Shown one piece after another: positions 1 through 8,200 of a stretch of DNA of 25,061 nt. Each line of letters opens with the position of its first letter. Positions within the stretch are counted from its first letter, which is position 1. Made by a program: the position numbers and the translations under genes. The DNA comes from CAZNFR01 sp964572225 (GTDB lineage: Bacteria; Bacteroidota; Bacteroidia; Bacteroidales; GCA-2748055), in assembly GCA_964572225.1 (NCBI GenBank), contig CAZNFR010000053.1:1-25061 (forward strand). The letters run 5' to 3'. The notes below the pieces were generated by a model. It was not told the DNA's origin. It did no database searches and saw only the letters and a list, made by a program, of their open reading frames with translations.

Positions 1-39
1 GCTTTTATGCCTATATATCAGCAGTTTAAGTCGCTAAGT

Positions 40-70
40 TGGAGGCAATGCCCTCCATCCCCATTTTTTT
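40..70 (+). terminator. Possible weak terminator of an upstream gene
   Basis: A 6-bp hairpin (TGGAGG, loop CAATGC, CCTCCA; 40-57) is followed, after a 6-nt gap, by a run of seven T (64-70). The gap between stem and T tract is longer than in a good intrinsic terminator, so the call is weak. It would end a plus-strand gene lying left of the window. Confidence 0.3.
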
Positions 71-72
71 CC

Positions 73-80
73 TACATTTG
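73..80 (+). promoter_or_regulatory. Candidate -7 promoter element
   Basis: TACATTTG matches the Bacteroidota -7 consensus TAnnTTTG exactly and ends 18 bp before the ATG at 99. I see no matching TTG at the expected -33 position, so support rests on the -7 element and its placement alone. Confidence 0.35.
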
Positions 81-98
81 ATATTCAAATACCTCCTT

Positions 99-1304
99 AT
101 GAAAATTGGCATACTAAGGGAAACGAAAAATCCCCCCGATCATCGGGTCGCGCTAACTCCTCGGCAATGCAGGGAAGTTATGGATACCTGGCCCGGTACA
201 GAGATCGTTTATCAACCGGATGGTTACAGGGCTTTTACAGACAGGGAATACGAAAATGCGGGGGTACCTGCCTCTGAGGATCTGAGTGATTGTGATATTC
301 TCCTGGGTGTGAAAGAGGTTTCCGTAAATGCGCTTATCCCGGGAAAGACTTATCTTTTTTTCTCTCACACCGCAAAGAGACAGCCTCATAACCGTGGATT
401 GCTAAGGGCGGTTTTGGAAAAAAAGATACAACTGATCGATTATGAATATTTAACCAAATACGATAATAACAGGGTGGTAGCTTTTGGGAAATGGGCCGGA
501 ATCGTAGGCGCTTACAATGCCCTGAGAGCTTATGGTATCAGATTCAGGAAATTTAACCTCAAGCCGGCCTGGCAGTGCAAGGATAAGAGAGAGATGCTCG
601 GGCAACTTAAGGATATTGAAATTAATCAATACCGGATTCTTATTACCGGTGGAGGGAGAGTTGCACAGGGTGCCATGGAAACTCTGACCCATGCAGGAAT
701 CACCAGACTGAGTCCGGAGGATCTCATGAATATCCAACCTGACAGTGCGGTCTATGCCCAGATTGACCCCTGGCATTATGTAAAGCGGATAGACGGACAA
801 GCATTCAATCTGGATCATTTTTTTAATTTTCCTGAAGAATATGAAACCACTTTCCTGCCTTATACCTCGGTTGTAAATATGTGGATCGCCTGCCATTTCT
901 GGGACCCGAGGTCTCCGGTTTTTCTCACTCCCGAAGATATGAAAAAGGAAGAATTCAGGATCCGTATTATTGCCGATGTTAGTTGCGATGTGAATGGACC
1001 TATTCCCTCTACCCTAAGGGCTTCCACCATTCAGCAACCTTTTTATGGGTATGACCCGCAATCAGGAAAGGAAACGGAGCCCTTCCGGAGAGATTCCTTA
1101 ACCATTATGGCGGTTGATAATCTCCCTGGTGAGCTTCCCCGGGATGCATCCGAAGATTTTGGATCCAAACTTATCTCTGAGGTCTTTCCTGCACTGATGG
1201 GGGAATTGGATTCGAAGATCATCGATAGGGCCTGTATTGCAAAAGATGGTAGATTAAGCAGTCGTTTTCTTTACCTTGAGGATTTTGTGGAAGGAAAGGA
1301 GTAA
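99..1304 (+). CDS. Saccharopine dehydrogenase-like NAD(P)-dependent oxidoreductase (AlaDH/PNT superfamily)
   Basis: A 401-residue soluble protein. The N-terminus (MKIGILRETKNPPDHRVALT) has the conserved opening of the alanine dehydrogenase / transhydrogenase / saccharopine dehydrogenase superfamily. The central part (VVAFGKWAGIVGAYNALRA) and the C-terminal motif DNLPGELPRDASEDF resemble fungal Lys1-type saccharopine dehydrogenase more than classical alanine dehydrogenase. A nucleotide-binding turn, ITGGGRVAQGA, lies near residue 183. An in-frame start exists upstream at 39, but the added 20 residues are hydrophobic and unlike the family; the ATG at 99 gives the canonical MKIGI start and sits just after a -7 promoter match. 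Family members are often annotated as alanine dehydrogenase or as lysine-forming saccharopine dehydrogenase. The substrate cannot be settled from sequence, and no lysine genes are adjacent to help. Confidence 0.8.
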   Translation: MKIGILRETKNPPDHRVALTPRQCREVMDTWPGTEIVYQPDGYRAFTDREYENAGVPASEDLSDCDILLGVKEVSVNALIPGKTYLFFSHTAKRQPHNRGLLRAVLEKKIQLIDYEYLTKYDNNRVVAFGKWAGIVGAYNALRAYGIRFRKFNLKPAWQCKDKREMLGQLKDIEINQYRILITGGGRVAQGAMETLTHAGITRLSPEDLMNIQPDSAVYAQIDPWHYVKRIDGQAFNLDHFFNFPEEYETTFLPYTSVVNMWIACHFWDPRSPVFLTPEDMKKEEFRIRIIADVSCDVNGPIPSTLRASTIQQPFYGYDPQSGKETEPFRRDSLTIMAVDNLPGELPRDASEDFGSKLISEVFPALMGELDSKIIDRACIAKDGRLSSRFLYLEDFVEGKE

Positions 1305-1361
1305 AACTGAAAATCAATCAATGTGAAATCATTCCCGGAAAAGGGGGAAGGATACCAAAAA

Positions 1362-2006
1362 CTATCTTTTCATTTTGCGGATCATCCCTTGAGGATCATC
1401 AGATTTAAAAATAGCGCTACCCACAACGAATGCATCAACGCCCGATCTGGCAAGCGTCTCAATATTACTCAGGTCAACTCCTCCGTCAATTTCAATTAAG
1501 GTGCCCAGATTTTTTTCATCTATCATTTTTCTTAGGGTTCGGATCTTGTTGACAGACTCCGGAATGAATTTTTGTCCGCCAAATCCTGGATTCACCGTCA
1601 TAATCAGCACCATAAAGAGGTCCTCAAGAATATTCTCAAGCATGCTGACTGGTGTATGGGGGTTCAAAGATACGGCAGGTTTCATTCCCAGATCTCTGAT
1701 CCTTTGAATGGTGCGATGAAGGTGGGGGCAGACTTCAAGGTGTACAGTCAGTATATCTGCACCTGCATCCCGGTAAGATTCAAGGTACAGATCCGGATTT
1801 GAAATCATAAGGTGGGTATCGAGGGGTTTCTTTGTTACTTTCCGTATCTGACTGATAATGGGGAGTCCGAAGCTCAGGTTGGGAACAAAATTCCCGTCCA
1901 TCACATCCAGGTGTATCCAGTCGGCTTCGCTCTTGTTCAACATTTCAATTTCATTTCCTAGATTCAGGAAATTGGAATTCAGAATGGAAGGGGATAGGAT
2001 GGGCAT
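1362..2006 (-). CDS. rpe: Ribulose-phosphate 3-epimerase
   Basis: A 214-residue TIM-barrel enzyme that interconverts ribulose 5-phosphate and xylulose 5-phosphate in the pentose phosphate pathway. Family signatures are visible in order: the N-terminal ILSPSIL; the metal-binding stretch HLDVMDGNFVPN; HLMISNP; the MTVNPGFGGQKFIP loop; IEIDGGV; and the C-terminal phosphate-binding VVGSAIF. The length is normal for the family. The frame can be extended 5 codons to a TTG at 2021, but that TTG lies inside a -7 promoter match, so the ATG at 2006 is preferred. It follows rpoD on the same strand but is separated from it by a terminator, so it is probably transcribed alone. No clear terminator follows it before the convergent gene ending at 1304. 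Confidence 0.96.
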   Translation of the reverse strand: MPILSPSILNSNFLNLGNEIEMLNKSEADWIHLDVMDGNFVPNLSFGLPIISQIRKVTKKPLDTHLMISNPDLYLESYRDAGADILTVHLEVCPHLHRTIQRIRDLGMKPAVSLNPHTPVSMLENILEDLFMVLIMTVNPGFGGQKFIPESVNKIRTLRKMIDEKNLGTLIEIDGGVDLSNIETLARSGVDAFVVGSAIFKSDDPQGMIRKMKR

Positions 2007-2018
2007 TCTTTTTAATTT

Positions 2019-2026
2019 CAAAGATA
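2019..2026 (-). promoter_or_regulatory. Candidate -7 element for rpe
   Basis: On the minus strand TATCTTTG is an exact TAnnTTTG match ending 12 bp before the rpe ATG. It predicts a 5' leader of only about 8 nt. No -33 TTG is visible because the upstream sequence is the rpoD terminator. Confidence 0.45.
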
Positions 2027-2051
2027 AAAAAAAAGACAGGAATTTCCTGTC
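2026..2051 (-). terminator. Intrinsic terminator of rpoD
   Basis: Read on the minus strand, GACAGG, loop AAATT, CCTGTC form a 6-bp hairpin that is followed directly by nine T. It starts 36 nt after the rpoD stop codon, and its T tract abuts the rpe promoter. The plus-strand reading has no T tract, so it works in one direction only. Confidence 0.85.
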
Positions 2052-2087
2052 TGTGCTCCATTGCAGGTCTCTATGAAAATGGGATAA

Positions 2088-2951
2088 TCAACCCAGATAA
2101 CTCTTGAGAATTTTACTCCGGGTGGTATGCTTCAGTCTTTTGATAGCTTTTTCTTTGATTTGTCTCACGCGTTCCCGGGTAAGATTAAATTCTTCTCCTA
2201 TTTCTTCAAGGGTATGTGGGTGTTTACCGTTCAACCCAAAATAGAGCCGTATGATACTGGCTTCTCGGAAGGTAAGAGTGGATAGAGCCCTTTCAATTTC
2301 TTTGCGGAGTGATTCATTCAGCAGTTCGCGGTCGGGGCTGGGAGTGTCTGAATTCAACAGTACATCGTACAAGTTTCCATCCTCTCCTTCCTGCAAGGGA
2401 GCGTCCATGGAAACGTGCCTGCCGGAGGACCTAATGGCATCTTTAATATCGTCGGGTGCCAGTTCCATAGCCTGTGCGATTTCCAGGATGGTAGGTTCCC
2501 TTTCAAAATTCTGCTCCAACTCATTAAAGGTTTTGTTTATTTTATTTATGGAGCCTATTTTATTTAGGGGAAGGCGTACAATGCGGGCCTGTTCTGCAAG
2601 TGCCTGAAGAATGGATTGCCGTATCCACCAAACGGCATAGGAAATGAATTTGAAACCCCGTGTTTCGTCGAATCTTTGAGCAGCCTTGATCAATCCGAGG
2701 TTACCTTCGTTAATCAGATCCGGAAGACTTAATCCCTGATTCTGGTATTGTTTAGCAACAGAAACCACAAACCTGAGATTTGCATTGATGAGTTTTTCGA
2801 GAGCAACTCGGTCGTCCTTTTTAATTCGCCGTGCAAGTTCAACTTCTTCCTCGGCATTGATCAGGTCGACTTTTCCAATTTCGTGCAGGTATTTATCCAG
2901 AGAGGGAGTTTCACGATTGGTGACCTGCTTAATAATTTTAAGCTGTCTCAT
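2088..2951 (-). CDS. rpoD: RNA polymerase primary sigma factor (sigma-70 family)
   Basis: A 287-residue primary sigma factor that directs core RNA polymerase to housekeeping promoters. Region 1.2 is near residues 16-48 (SLDKYLHEIG). Region 2 spans about 55-125, with the core-binding DLINEGNLGLIKAAQRFD and the -10-recognition part KFISYAVWWIRQSI. Region 3 covers about 135-205, and region 4 about 215-285, with the -35 helix-turn-helix TLEEIGEEFNLTRERVRQIKEKA. Region 1.1 and the non-conserved insert of E. coli RpoD are absent, as is typical for Bacteroidota primary sigma factors, which recognise -33 TTG / -7 TAnnTTTG rather than the enterobacterial hexamers. It is transcribed divergently from rho and ends in its own terminator. 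Confidence 0.96.
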   Translation of the reverse strand: MRQLKIIKQVTNRETPSLDKYLHEIGKVDLINAEEEVELARRIKKDDRVALEKLINANLRFVVSVAKQYQNQGLSLPDLINEGNLGLIKAAQRFDETRGFKFISYAVWWIRQSILQALAEQARIVRLPLNKIGSINKINKTFNELEQNFEREPTILEIAQAMELAPDDIKDAIRSSGRHVSMDAPLQEGEDGNLYDVLLNSDTPSPDRELLNESLRKEIERALSTLTFREASIIRLYFGLNGKHPHTLEEIGEEFNLTRERVRQIKEKAIKRLKHTTRSKILKSYLG

Positions 2952-3317
2952 GGTTCGGGCGTGTTTGGCATTTATACGTAAGGAATGGCGAAGGGTTACG
3001 GTTACAAGAGATTTTTTTTTCGTACTACAGAATAAACATTCTTAAGTAAATAGTTGTTCATTAACCACAGAATCAGTTCAAATTTATTATTTTTCAGAAC
3101 ATTAGATTCATTTTCACTGTTTTTTTGCATGTTTTTGCAAATAATCCGTGAAAATTTGGCGTTATAAATTAATTAATTTAATATTGCATTGGTTTTTCAC
3201 TCCCGGAACTATCCAGTTATTGCGTTACACATACTTTCAATTTCATCATAATTGATTTACTTTTTAATCTGAACAAGATTATTTTCATATTAATAATTAA
3301 TTTCCTATTTACAGAAT
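2952..3317. other. Divergent intergenic region between rpoD and rho
   Basis: This 366-bp AT-rich stretch holds no supportable gene. It must contain the outward promoters for rpoD (-) and rho (+). One exact -7 match faces rpoD (3079-3086); none was found for rho, only near matches such as TACTTTTT around 3259. A poly-T run near 3012-3020 has no hairpin before it. A short inverted repeat (TTTGCA ... TGCAAA) lies near 3125-3141. Either gene could carry a long leader. Confidence 0.6.
3079..3086 (-). promoter_or_regulatory. Candidate -7 element for rpoD
   Basis: The minus-strand sequence TAAATTTG is an exact TAnnTTTG match about 128 bp before the rpoD ATG. No good -33 TTG is seen 18-20 bp upstream. 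If it is used, the rpoD leader is about 120 nt. Confidence 0.3.
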
Positions 3318-5018
3318 ATGTACGACATTCTTGAACTAAACAAGAAGCTTCTGGCCGAATTACGCACTATTGCAAAAGATTTAAAGATTAAAAGAGTCGA
3401 GTCCTATAAAAAACAGGATTTGATATACAAAATTCTTGATCAACAAGCCATCGATGCTTCAGAAGCAAAATCTTCCAAAAATACCCAAAAGGAAGCAGAG
3501 GACAATCGAAGAGGTCCGCGGGGAGAAGATAAATCTAATTCCCCCAGAAAGCAGCCCAGAAGAGGAAGGCCCAAAAAGACCGAAAAGGAGGAAACGGTGA
3601 AGACGGATCCTCATCAGAACAAAGATTCTAACAAACCTCGTGAAATCCAGGCCTCGAGAGATAACCGAACATCTCAGTCAGGACAGGAACGGCCGGTAAA
3701 TAAGGATCCGAAAGAGGATCAGAGAAGAAACTTTCAAAAGAACGATAATCGGGGACACCGGGAGGAGGGATCCAAAGGGCGTTACGATGATCAGAGATCC
3801 GGTGGGGATGATCACAGGGACCGAAAGTATCCCGGCCATGAGAAAAACGGGTTTCAGAATAAGCGACCGGACCGAAGACAAAACGATAAGTATGATTTCG
3901 AAGGCCTGATCTCCAATTCCGGAGTTCTTGAAATTATGCCTGATGGATACGGATTCCTCCGTTCGGCCGACTATAATTATCTGAATTCTCCGGATGATAT
4001 CTATGTGTCCCAATCCCAAATCAAACTATTTGGTCTAAAAACTGGAGATACCGTTAAGGGCACCATTCGGCCACCCAAAGAAGGAGAAAAGTATTTCCCC
4101 CTGATAAAAGTGGAAGAAATAAATGGCCGTTCACCCGACTATATTCGTGACAGGGTACCTTTCGATTACCTTACACCCCTTTTCCCCGATGAAAAATTCA
4201 CCCTCATCGGAAACGGACATAACAATATGTCGGTCAGAGTTGTAGATATGTTCTCACCCATTGGAAAGGGACAAAGGGGACTTATCGTTGCCCAACCAAA
4301 AACCGGTAAAACTATTCTTCTGCAGAATATTGCCAATGCCATTGCCGCAAATCACCCCGAGGTTTACATGATCATTCTGCTTATCGATGAAAGGCCGGAG
4401 GAAGTTACCGATATGGCCAGAAATGTGAACGCCGAGGTCATCGCATCTACCTTCGATGAGCCTGCAGAAAGACATGTGCGAGTCGCAAATATCGTACTTG
4501 AAAAAGCCAAAAGACTGGTTGAATGTGGTCACGACGTTATGATTCTCCTTGATTCCATTACACGTCTTGCAAGGGCCTTCAATACCATTGCCCCTGCTTC
4601 GGGAAAGGTTCTTTCCGGAGGTGTGGATGCAAATGCCCTTCATAAACCCAAGCGATTCTTTGGCGCAGCCCGAAATATCGAGAATGGCGGATCTCTCACA
4701 ATCATTTCCACAGCTCTTACCGAAACCGGTTCCAAGATGGACGATGTTATTTTCGAGGAGTTCAAGGGTACGGGTAACATGGAGCTCCAACTCGACAGGA
4801 AATTGTCAAACAAACGAGTCTGGCCGGCAGTGGACATCAACGCTTCCAGTACACGACGTGAAGATCTCCTGCTGGAGAAAGGAATGCTGAATAAGATCTG
4901 GATCCTTCGGAATTATCTCTCCGATATGACCTCTGTGGAAGCCATGGATTTTCTTCTCGACAGACTCTCTAAAACCGAAACCAACGAGGAGTTTATTATC
5001 TCCATGAATGCAGAATAA
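3318..5018 (+). CDS. rho: Transcription termination factor Rho with long disordered insert
   Basis: A 566-residue ATP-dependent RNA helicase that terminates transcription at unstructured C-rich sites. Residues 1-45 are the Rho N-terminal helical domain. Residues about 46-191 are a low-complexity, very hydrophilic segment rich in Arg, Lys, Asp, Glu, Asn and Gly with almost no hydrophobic residues, absent from E. coli Rho (419 aa). The cold-shock-like RNA-binding domain follows (about 192-275, with DGYGFLRS). The RecA-like ATPase has Walker A QPKTGKT at 326-332, Walker B ILLDS around 409-413, the Q-loop region LSGGVDANAL, and a conserved C-terminal half. Similar inserts are known in Bacteroides Rho, where a disordered region has been linked to phase separation. 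The start at 3318 gives a normal Rho N-terminus. The gene stands alone, divergent from rpoD. Confidence 0.97.
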   Translation: MYDILELNKKLLAELRTIAKDLKIKRVESYKKQDLIYKILDQQAIDASEAKSSKNTQKEAEDNRRGPRGEDKSNSPRKQPRRGRPKKTEKEETVKTDPHQNKDSNKPREIQASRDNRTSQSGQERPVNKDPKEDQRRNFQKNDNRGHREEGSKGRYDDQRSGGDDHRDRKYPGHEKNGFQNKRPDRRQNDKYDFEGLISNSGVLEIMPDGYGFLRSADYNYLNSPDDIYVSQSQIKLFGLKTGDTVKGTIRPPKEGEKYFPLIKVEEINGRSPDYIRDRVPFDYLTPLFPDEKFTLIGNGHNNMSVRVVDMFSPIGKGQRGLIVAQPKTGKTILLQNIANAIAANHPEVYMIILLIDERPEEVTDMARNVNAEVIASTFDEPAERHVRVANIVLEKAKRLVECGHDVMILLDSITRLARAFNTIAPASGKVLSGGVDANALHKPKRFFGAARNIENGGSLTIISTALTETGSKMDDVIFEEFKGTGNMELQLDRKLSNKRVWPAVDINASSTRREDLLLEKGMLNKIWILRNYLSDMTSVEAMDFLLDRLSKTETNEEFIISMNAE

Positions 5019-5059
5019 CTAGGAACTATAGCCTCTTATCGTATTTATCTTATTTTTGG

Positions 5060-5097
5060 AATGCCGTTATTAATGCCGTTATTAATAACGGCATTTT
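5060..5097 (+). terminator. Palindromic terminator-like element after rho, with duplicated left arm
   Basis: A perfect 24-nt palindrome (5072-5095; arms AATGCCGTTATT and AATAACGGCATT) lies 53 nt past the rho stop and is followed by a short T run. The left arm is duplicated in tandem (5060-5071 and 5072-5083), so two alternative hairpins share one right arm. The T tract is short (four T), so intrinsic termination may be inefficient. Confidence 0.55.
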
Positions 5098-5101
5098 GCA
5101 T

Positions 5102-5129
5102 CCCCAAATCCCCAAATCCCCACATCCCC
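5102..5129 (+). repeat. C-rich 8-bp tandem repeat (CCCCAAAT), about 4 units
   Basis: Four CCCC blocks occur at exact 8-bp spacing (5102-5105, 5110-5113, 5118-5121, 5126-5129), with 4-nt spacers AAAT, AAAT, ACAT. The plus strand has no G across the whole repeat. The minus strand carries four GGGG runs with 4-nt loops, which fits a G-quadruplex pattern. A transcript running on from rho would carry a C-rich, G-free stretch of the kind Rho binds. Confidence 0.85.
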
Positions 5130-5214
5130 AATCTTCACTCCATTCCCCTTATTTGAACTCAATATATATAAGCTCAACCCCTCCAAAATCATCTTTTTAA
5201 TTCCCCTATTATAT

Positions 5215-5222
5215 TAATTTTG
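5215..5222 (+). promoter_or_regulatory. Candidate -7 element for nifJ
   Basis: TAATTTTG is an exact TAnnTTTG match. A T-rich block (CTTTTT) lies about 20-25 bp upstream but is not a clear TTG. It predicts transcription starting near 5227 and a leader of about 60 nt before the nifJ ATG at 5287. Confidence 0.45.
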
Positions 5223-5286
5223 TCTTGCGTTCCTAAAATAACACTTAACGTTTTTATTATTAAATACTTATTAATCATTTATAACA

Positions 5287-8200
5287 ATGGCTGACAAAAA
5301 GAAATTCATGACGTGTGACGGGAATTTCGCAGCATCTTACATTGCCTATATGTTCAGTGAAGTGTCTGCAATTTATCCCATTACTCCGTCATCTACTATG
5401 GCAGAATATATTGATGAATGGGCTTCTCACGGGAAGAGAAATATTTTCGGTGAAGTTGTTCGTGTTACCGAAATGCAATCGGAAGGGGGAGCCGCCGGGG
5501 CAGTACACGGATCCCTGCAAGCCGGGGCATTAACCTCCACTTATACGGCTTCTCAGGGTCTTCTTCTGATGATCCCAAACATGTATAAAATTTCCGGTGA
5601 ATTACTTCCTGCTGTATTCCATGTTTCGGCCAGAAGTCTGGCAGCTCAGGCTCTTTCTATATTTGGTGATCACAGTGACGTGATGAGTGCCCGGCATACC
5701 GGATTTGCCATGCTGGCAACCAGCAGCGTTCAGCAAATCATGGATATCGCAAGTGTAGCCCATCTGGCTGCCATAAAAACTAAAATACCTTTCCTCCATT
5801 TCTTTGACGGTTTCCGTACTTCTCATGAAATTCAGAAGGTGGAAGCACCCGAAATGGAAGAACTTGGAAAACTTATTGATAAGGATGCACTTCAGGAGTT
5901 CCGCGAGGCTGCTTTGAACCCTGAGCACCCAGTAACCCGTGGAACCGCTCAGAATCCTGACATCTACTTCCAGGCGAGGGAAGCAGCAAATCCTTTCTAT
6001 GAAAGGGTGCCTGATGTAGTGGAAGATTACATGCAGCAATTATCTATAATAACCGGAAGAGAGTATCATCCCTTCACATATTATGGTGCTCCTGATGCGG
6101 AAGATATTATTGTAGCTATGGGTTCGGTTACCGAAACCATTCAGGAAACCATAGATTATCTGATGTCCAAAGGAGAGAAGGTCGGACTTATCACCTGCCA
6201 TCTCTACCGGCCATTCTCAGGAAAGTATTTCTTCAAAGTATTGCCTTCCAGCGTCAAAAGAATAGCAGTTCTTGACCGTACAAAAGAACCTGGTGCCAAC
6301 GGTGAACCTCTTTATCTCGATGTAAGGGATCTCTTCTATGGTAAAAAAGATGCTCCTGTTATTGTGGGTGGAAGATACGGTCTAAGTTCAAAGGATACTA
6401 CGCCTGCTCAGATCAAATCTGTTTTCGATAACCTCAAAATGAAGGAACCCAAACAGAGATTTACGGTTGGCATCGTCGACGATGTTTCCTTCCTTTCACT
6501 GCCCATGGGAGAACCCCTGCTTACATCCAAGGCAGGCACCTATGAAGCAAAATTCTATGGTATCGGAGCCGATGGTACCGTAGGTGCCAACAAAAACTCA
6601 ATTAAGATCATTGGGGAATCAACCGATAAGTATTGTCAGGCATATTTTGCCTACGATTCCAAGAAATCCGGTGGGGTAACCACCTCACATCTCAGATTTG
6701 GGGATACGCCGATCAAATCGACCTATCTGGTTTCCACTCCCGATTTTGTTGCCTGTCATGTGCCGTCCTACCTGGACAAGTATGACATGCTCAAAGGCTT
6801 GAAGGATGGTGGGACCTTTCTTCTTAATTCTATCTGGGATGCTGAGGAAACCCAAAAAAGGATTCCTAACTCCTTGAAGAAGTATATGGCCGATCACAAA
6901 ATCAAATTCTACATTATTAATGCAACAAAAATTGCAGAAGAGATCGGTCTGGGTGGAAGAACCAATACTATTATGCAATCCGCATTCTTTAAAATTGCCA
7001 ATGTAATTCCATATGAAGATGCAGTAGAAGAAATGCGAAAATTCATCGTAAAATCCTTCAGTCTTAAAGGAGAAGAAATTGTGAAAATGAATTTCGCTGC
7101 AGTGGAAAAAGGTGGTGAGGTTGAACAGGTTGAGGTTCCTGCTGAATGGTCAAAACTTAAGTCTGAAAAGGAAAAGGACGATAGAAATATTCCTGATTTC
7201 TATAAAAATGTTGCCGAACCCATGAATCTCATGAAAGGTGATGACCTTCCGGTTAGTTCCTTTGTGGGCAGAGAAGATGGAACTTTCCCTGCAGGAACCA
7301 CCCAGTACGAAAAGCGGGGTATCGCGGTAAATGTTCCGGAATGGCAACCCGAGCATTGTATTCAGTGTAACCAGTGTTCCTATGTATGTCCTCATGCATG
7401 TATCCGTCCATTCCTTATTGATGAAAAAGAAGCAGCAGGCATGCCGGAAGGTACCCCTGTAGTAAAGGCAAATGGAAAGGCTCTTGCCGGACTGGATTAT
7501 AAGATCCAGGTTTCGATTCTCGATTGCACGGGCTGTGGCAACTGTGCCGATGTTTGCCCTGCCAAAGAGAAGGCGCTAATTATGAAGCCTTTGGGTACCC
7601 AGGAAGCAGAACTCGAAAGATGGAATTATCTTTCTGAAAACGTTAGCTATAAGGATACCCTGATGGAAAAATCCAAAACCGTCAAAAATTCTCAATTTGC
7701 ACAACCCCTCTTCGAATTTTCAGGTGCCTGTGCTGGTTGTGGAGAGACCCCATATATCAAGCTTATTACACAACTGTTTGGGGATAGAATGATGGTAGCC
7801 AATGCAACCGGTTGTTCATCTATCTATGGTGGATCAGCTCCATCTACTCCCTATGTGGTTAATAATAAGGGTCAGGGTCCTGCCTGGGCAAATTCCCTTT
7901 TCGAAGATAATGCGGAATACGGATTTGGAATGGCTACCGGTGTTAACCAACTCAGACTTCACCTCGCCGAATTAATGAAAGGTGCATTAAGCAACGGCCT
8001 TGCTGAAGAGACCAAAGCAGCTTTCACCGAATGGATTGAGAATGCAGATAATGCAGAAGGTTCTGTCGAGGCGTCTGCAAAAGTGATTGCCGCCTGCGAA
8101 AAAGAAAAATCGGGTGTGGCAGCTGAAATCCTTAAATTGAAACAATACCTTATCAAAAAGTCAGTCTGGATCTTTGGTGGAGACGGATGGGCTTACGATA

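Noticed and set aside
39..98. N-terminal extension of the first gene (20 residues, hydrophobic)
   Set aside because: The family starts at MKIGI, and a -7 promoter match lies inside the extension, so the ATG at 99 is the better start.
1325..1365. Terminator between the convergent first gene and rpe (TTCCC/GGGAA)
   Set aside because: The stem is only about 5-6 bp and no T tract follows in either direction.
3012..3020. Poly-T run between rpoD and rho as a terminator
   Set aside because: No hairpin precedes it on the plus strand, and there is no upstream plus-strand gene that it could end.
4254..4790. Antisense open frame opposite the Rho ATPase domain
   Set aside because: It covers the most conserved part of rho and has no plausible promoter or fold; a shadow frame.
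5072..5095. CRISPR or insertion-sequence end
   Set aside because: There is a single palindrome with a duplicated arm, no spacers, no transposase and no target duplication nearby.
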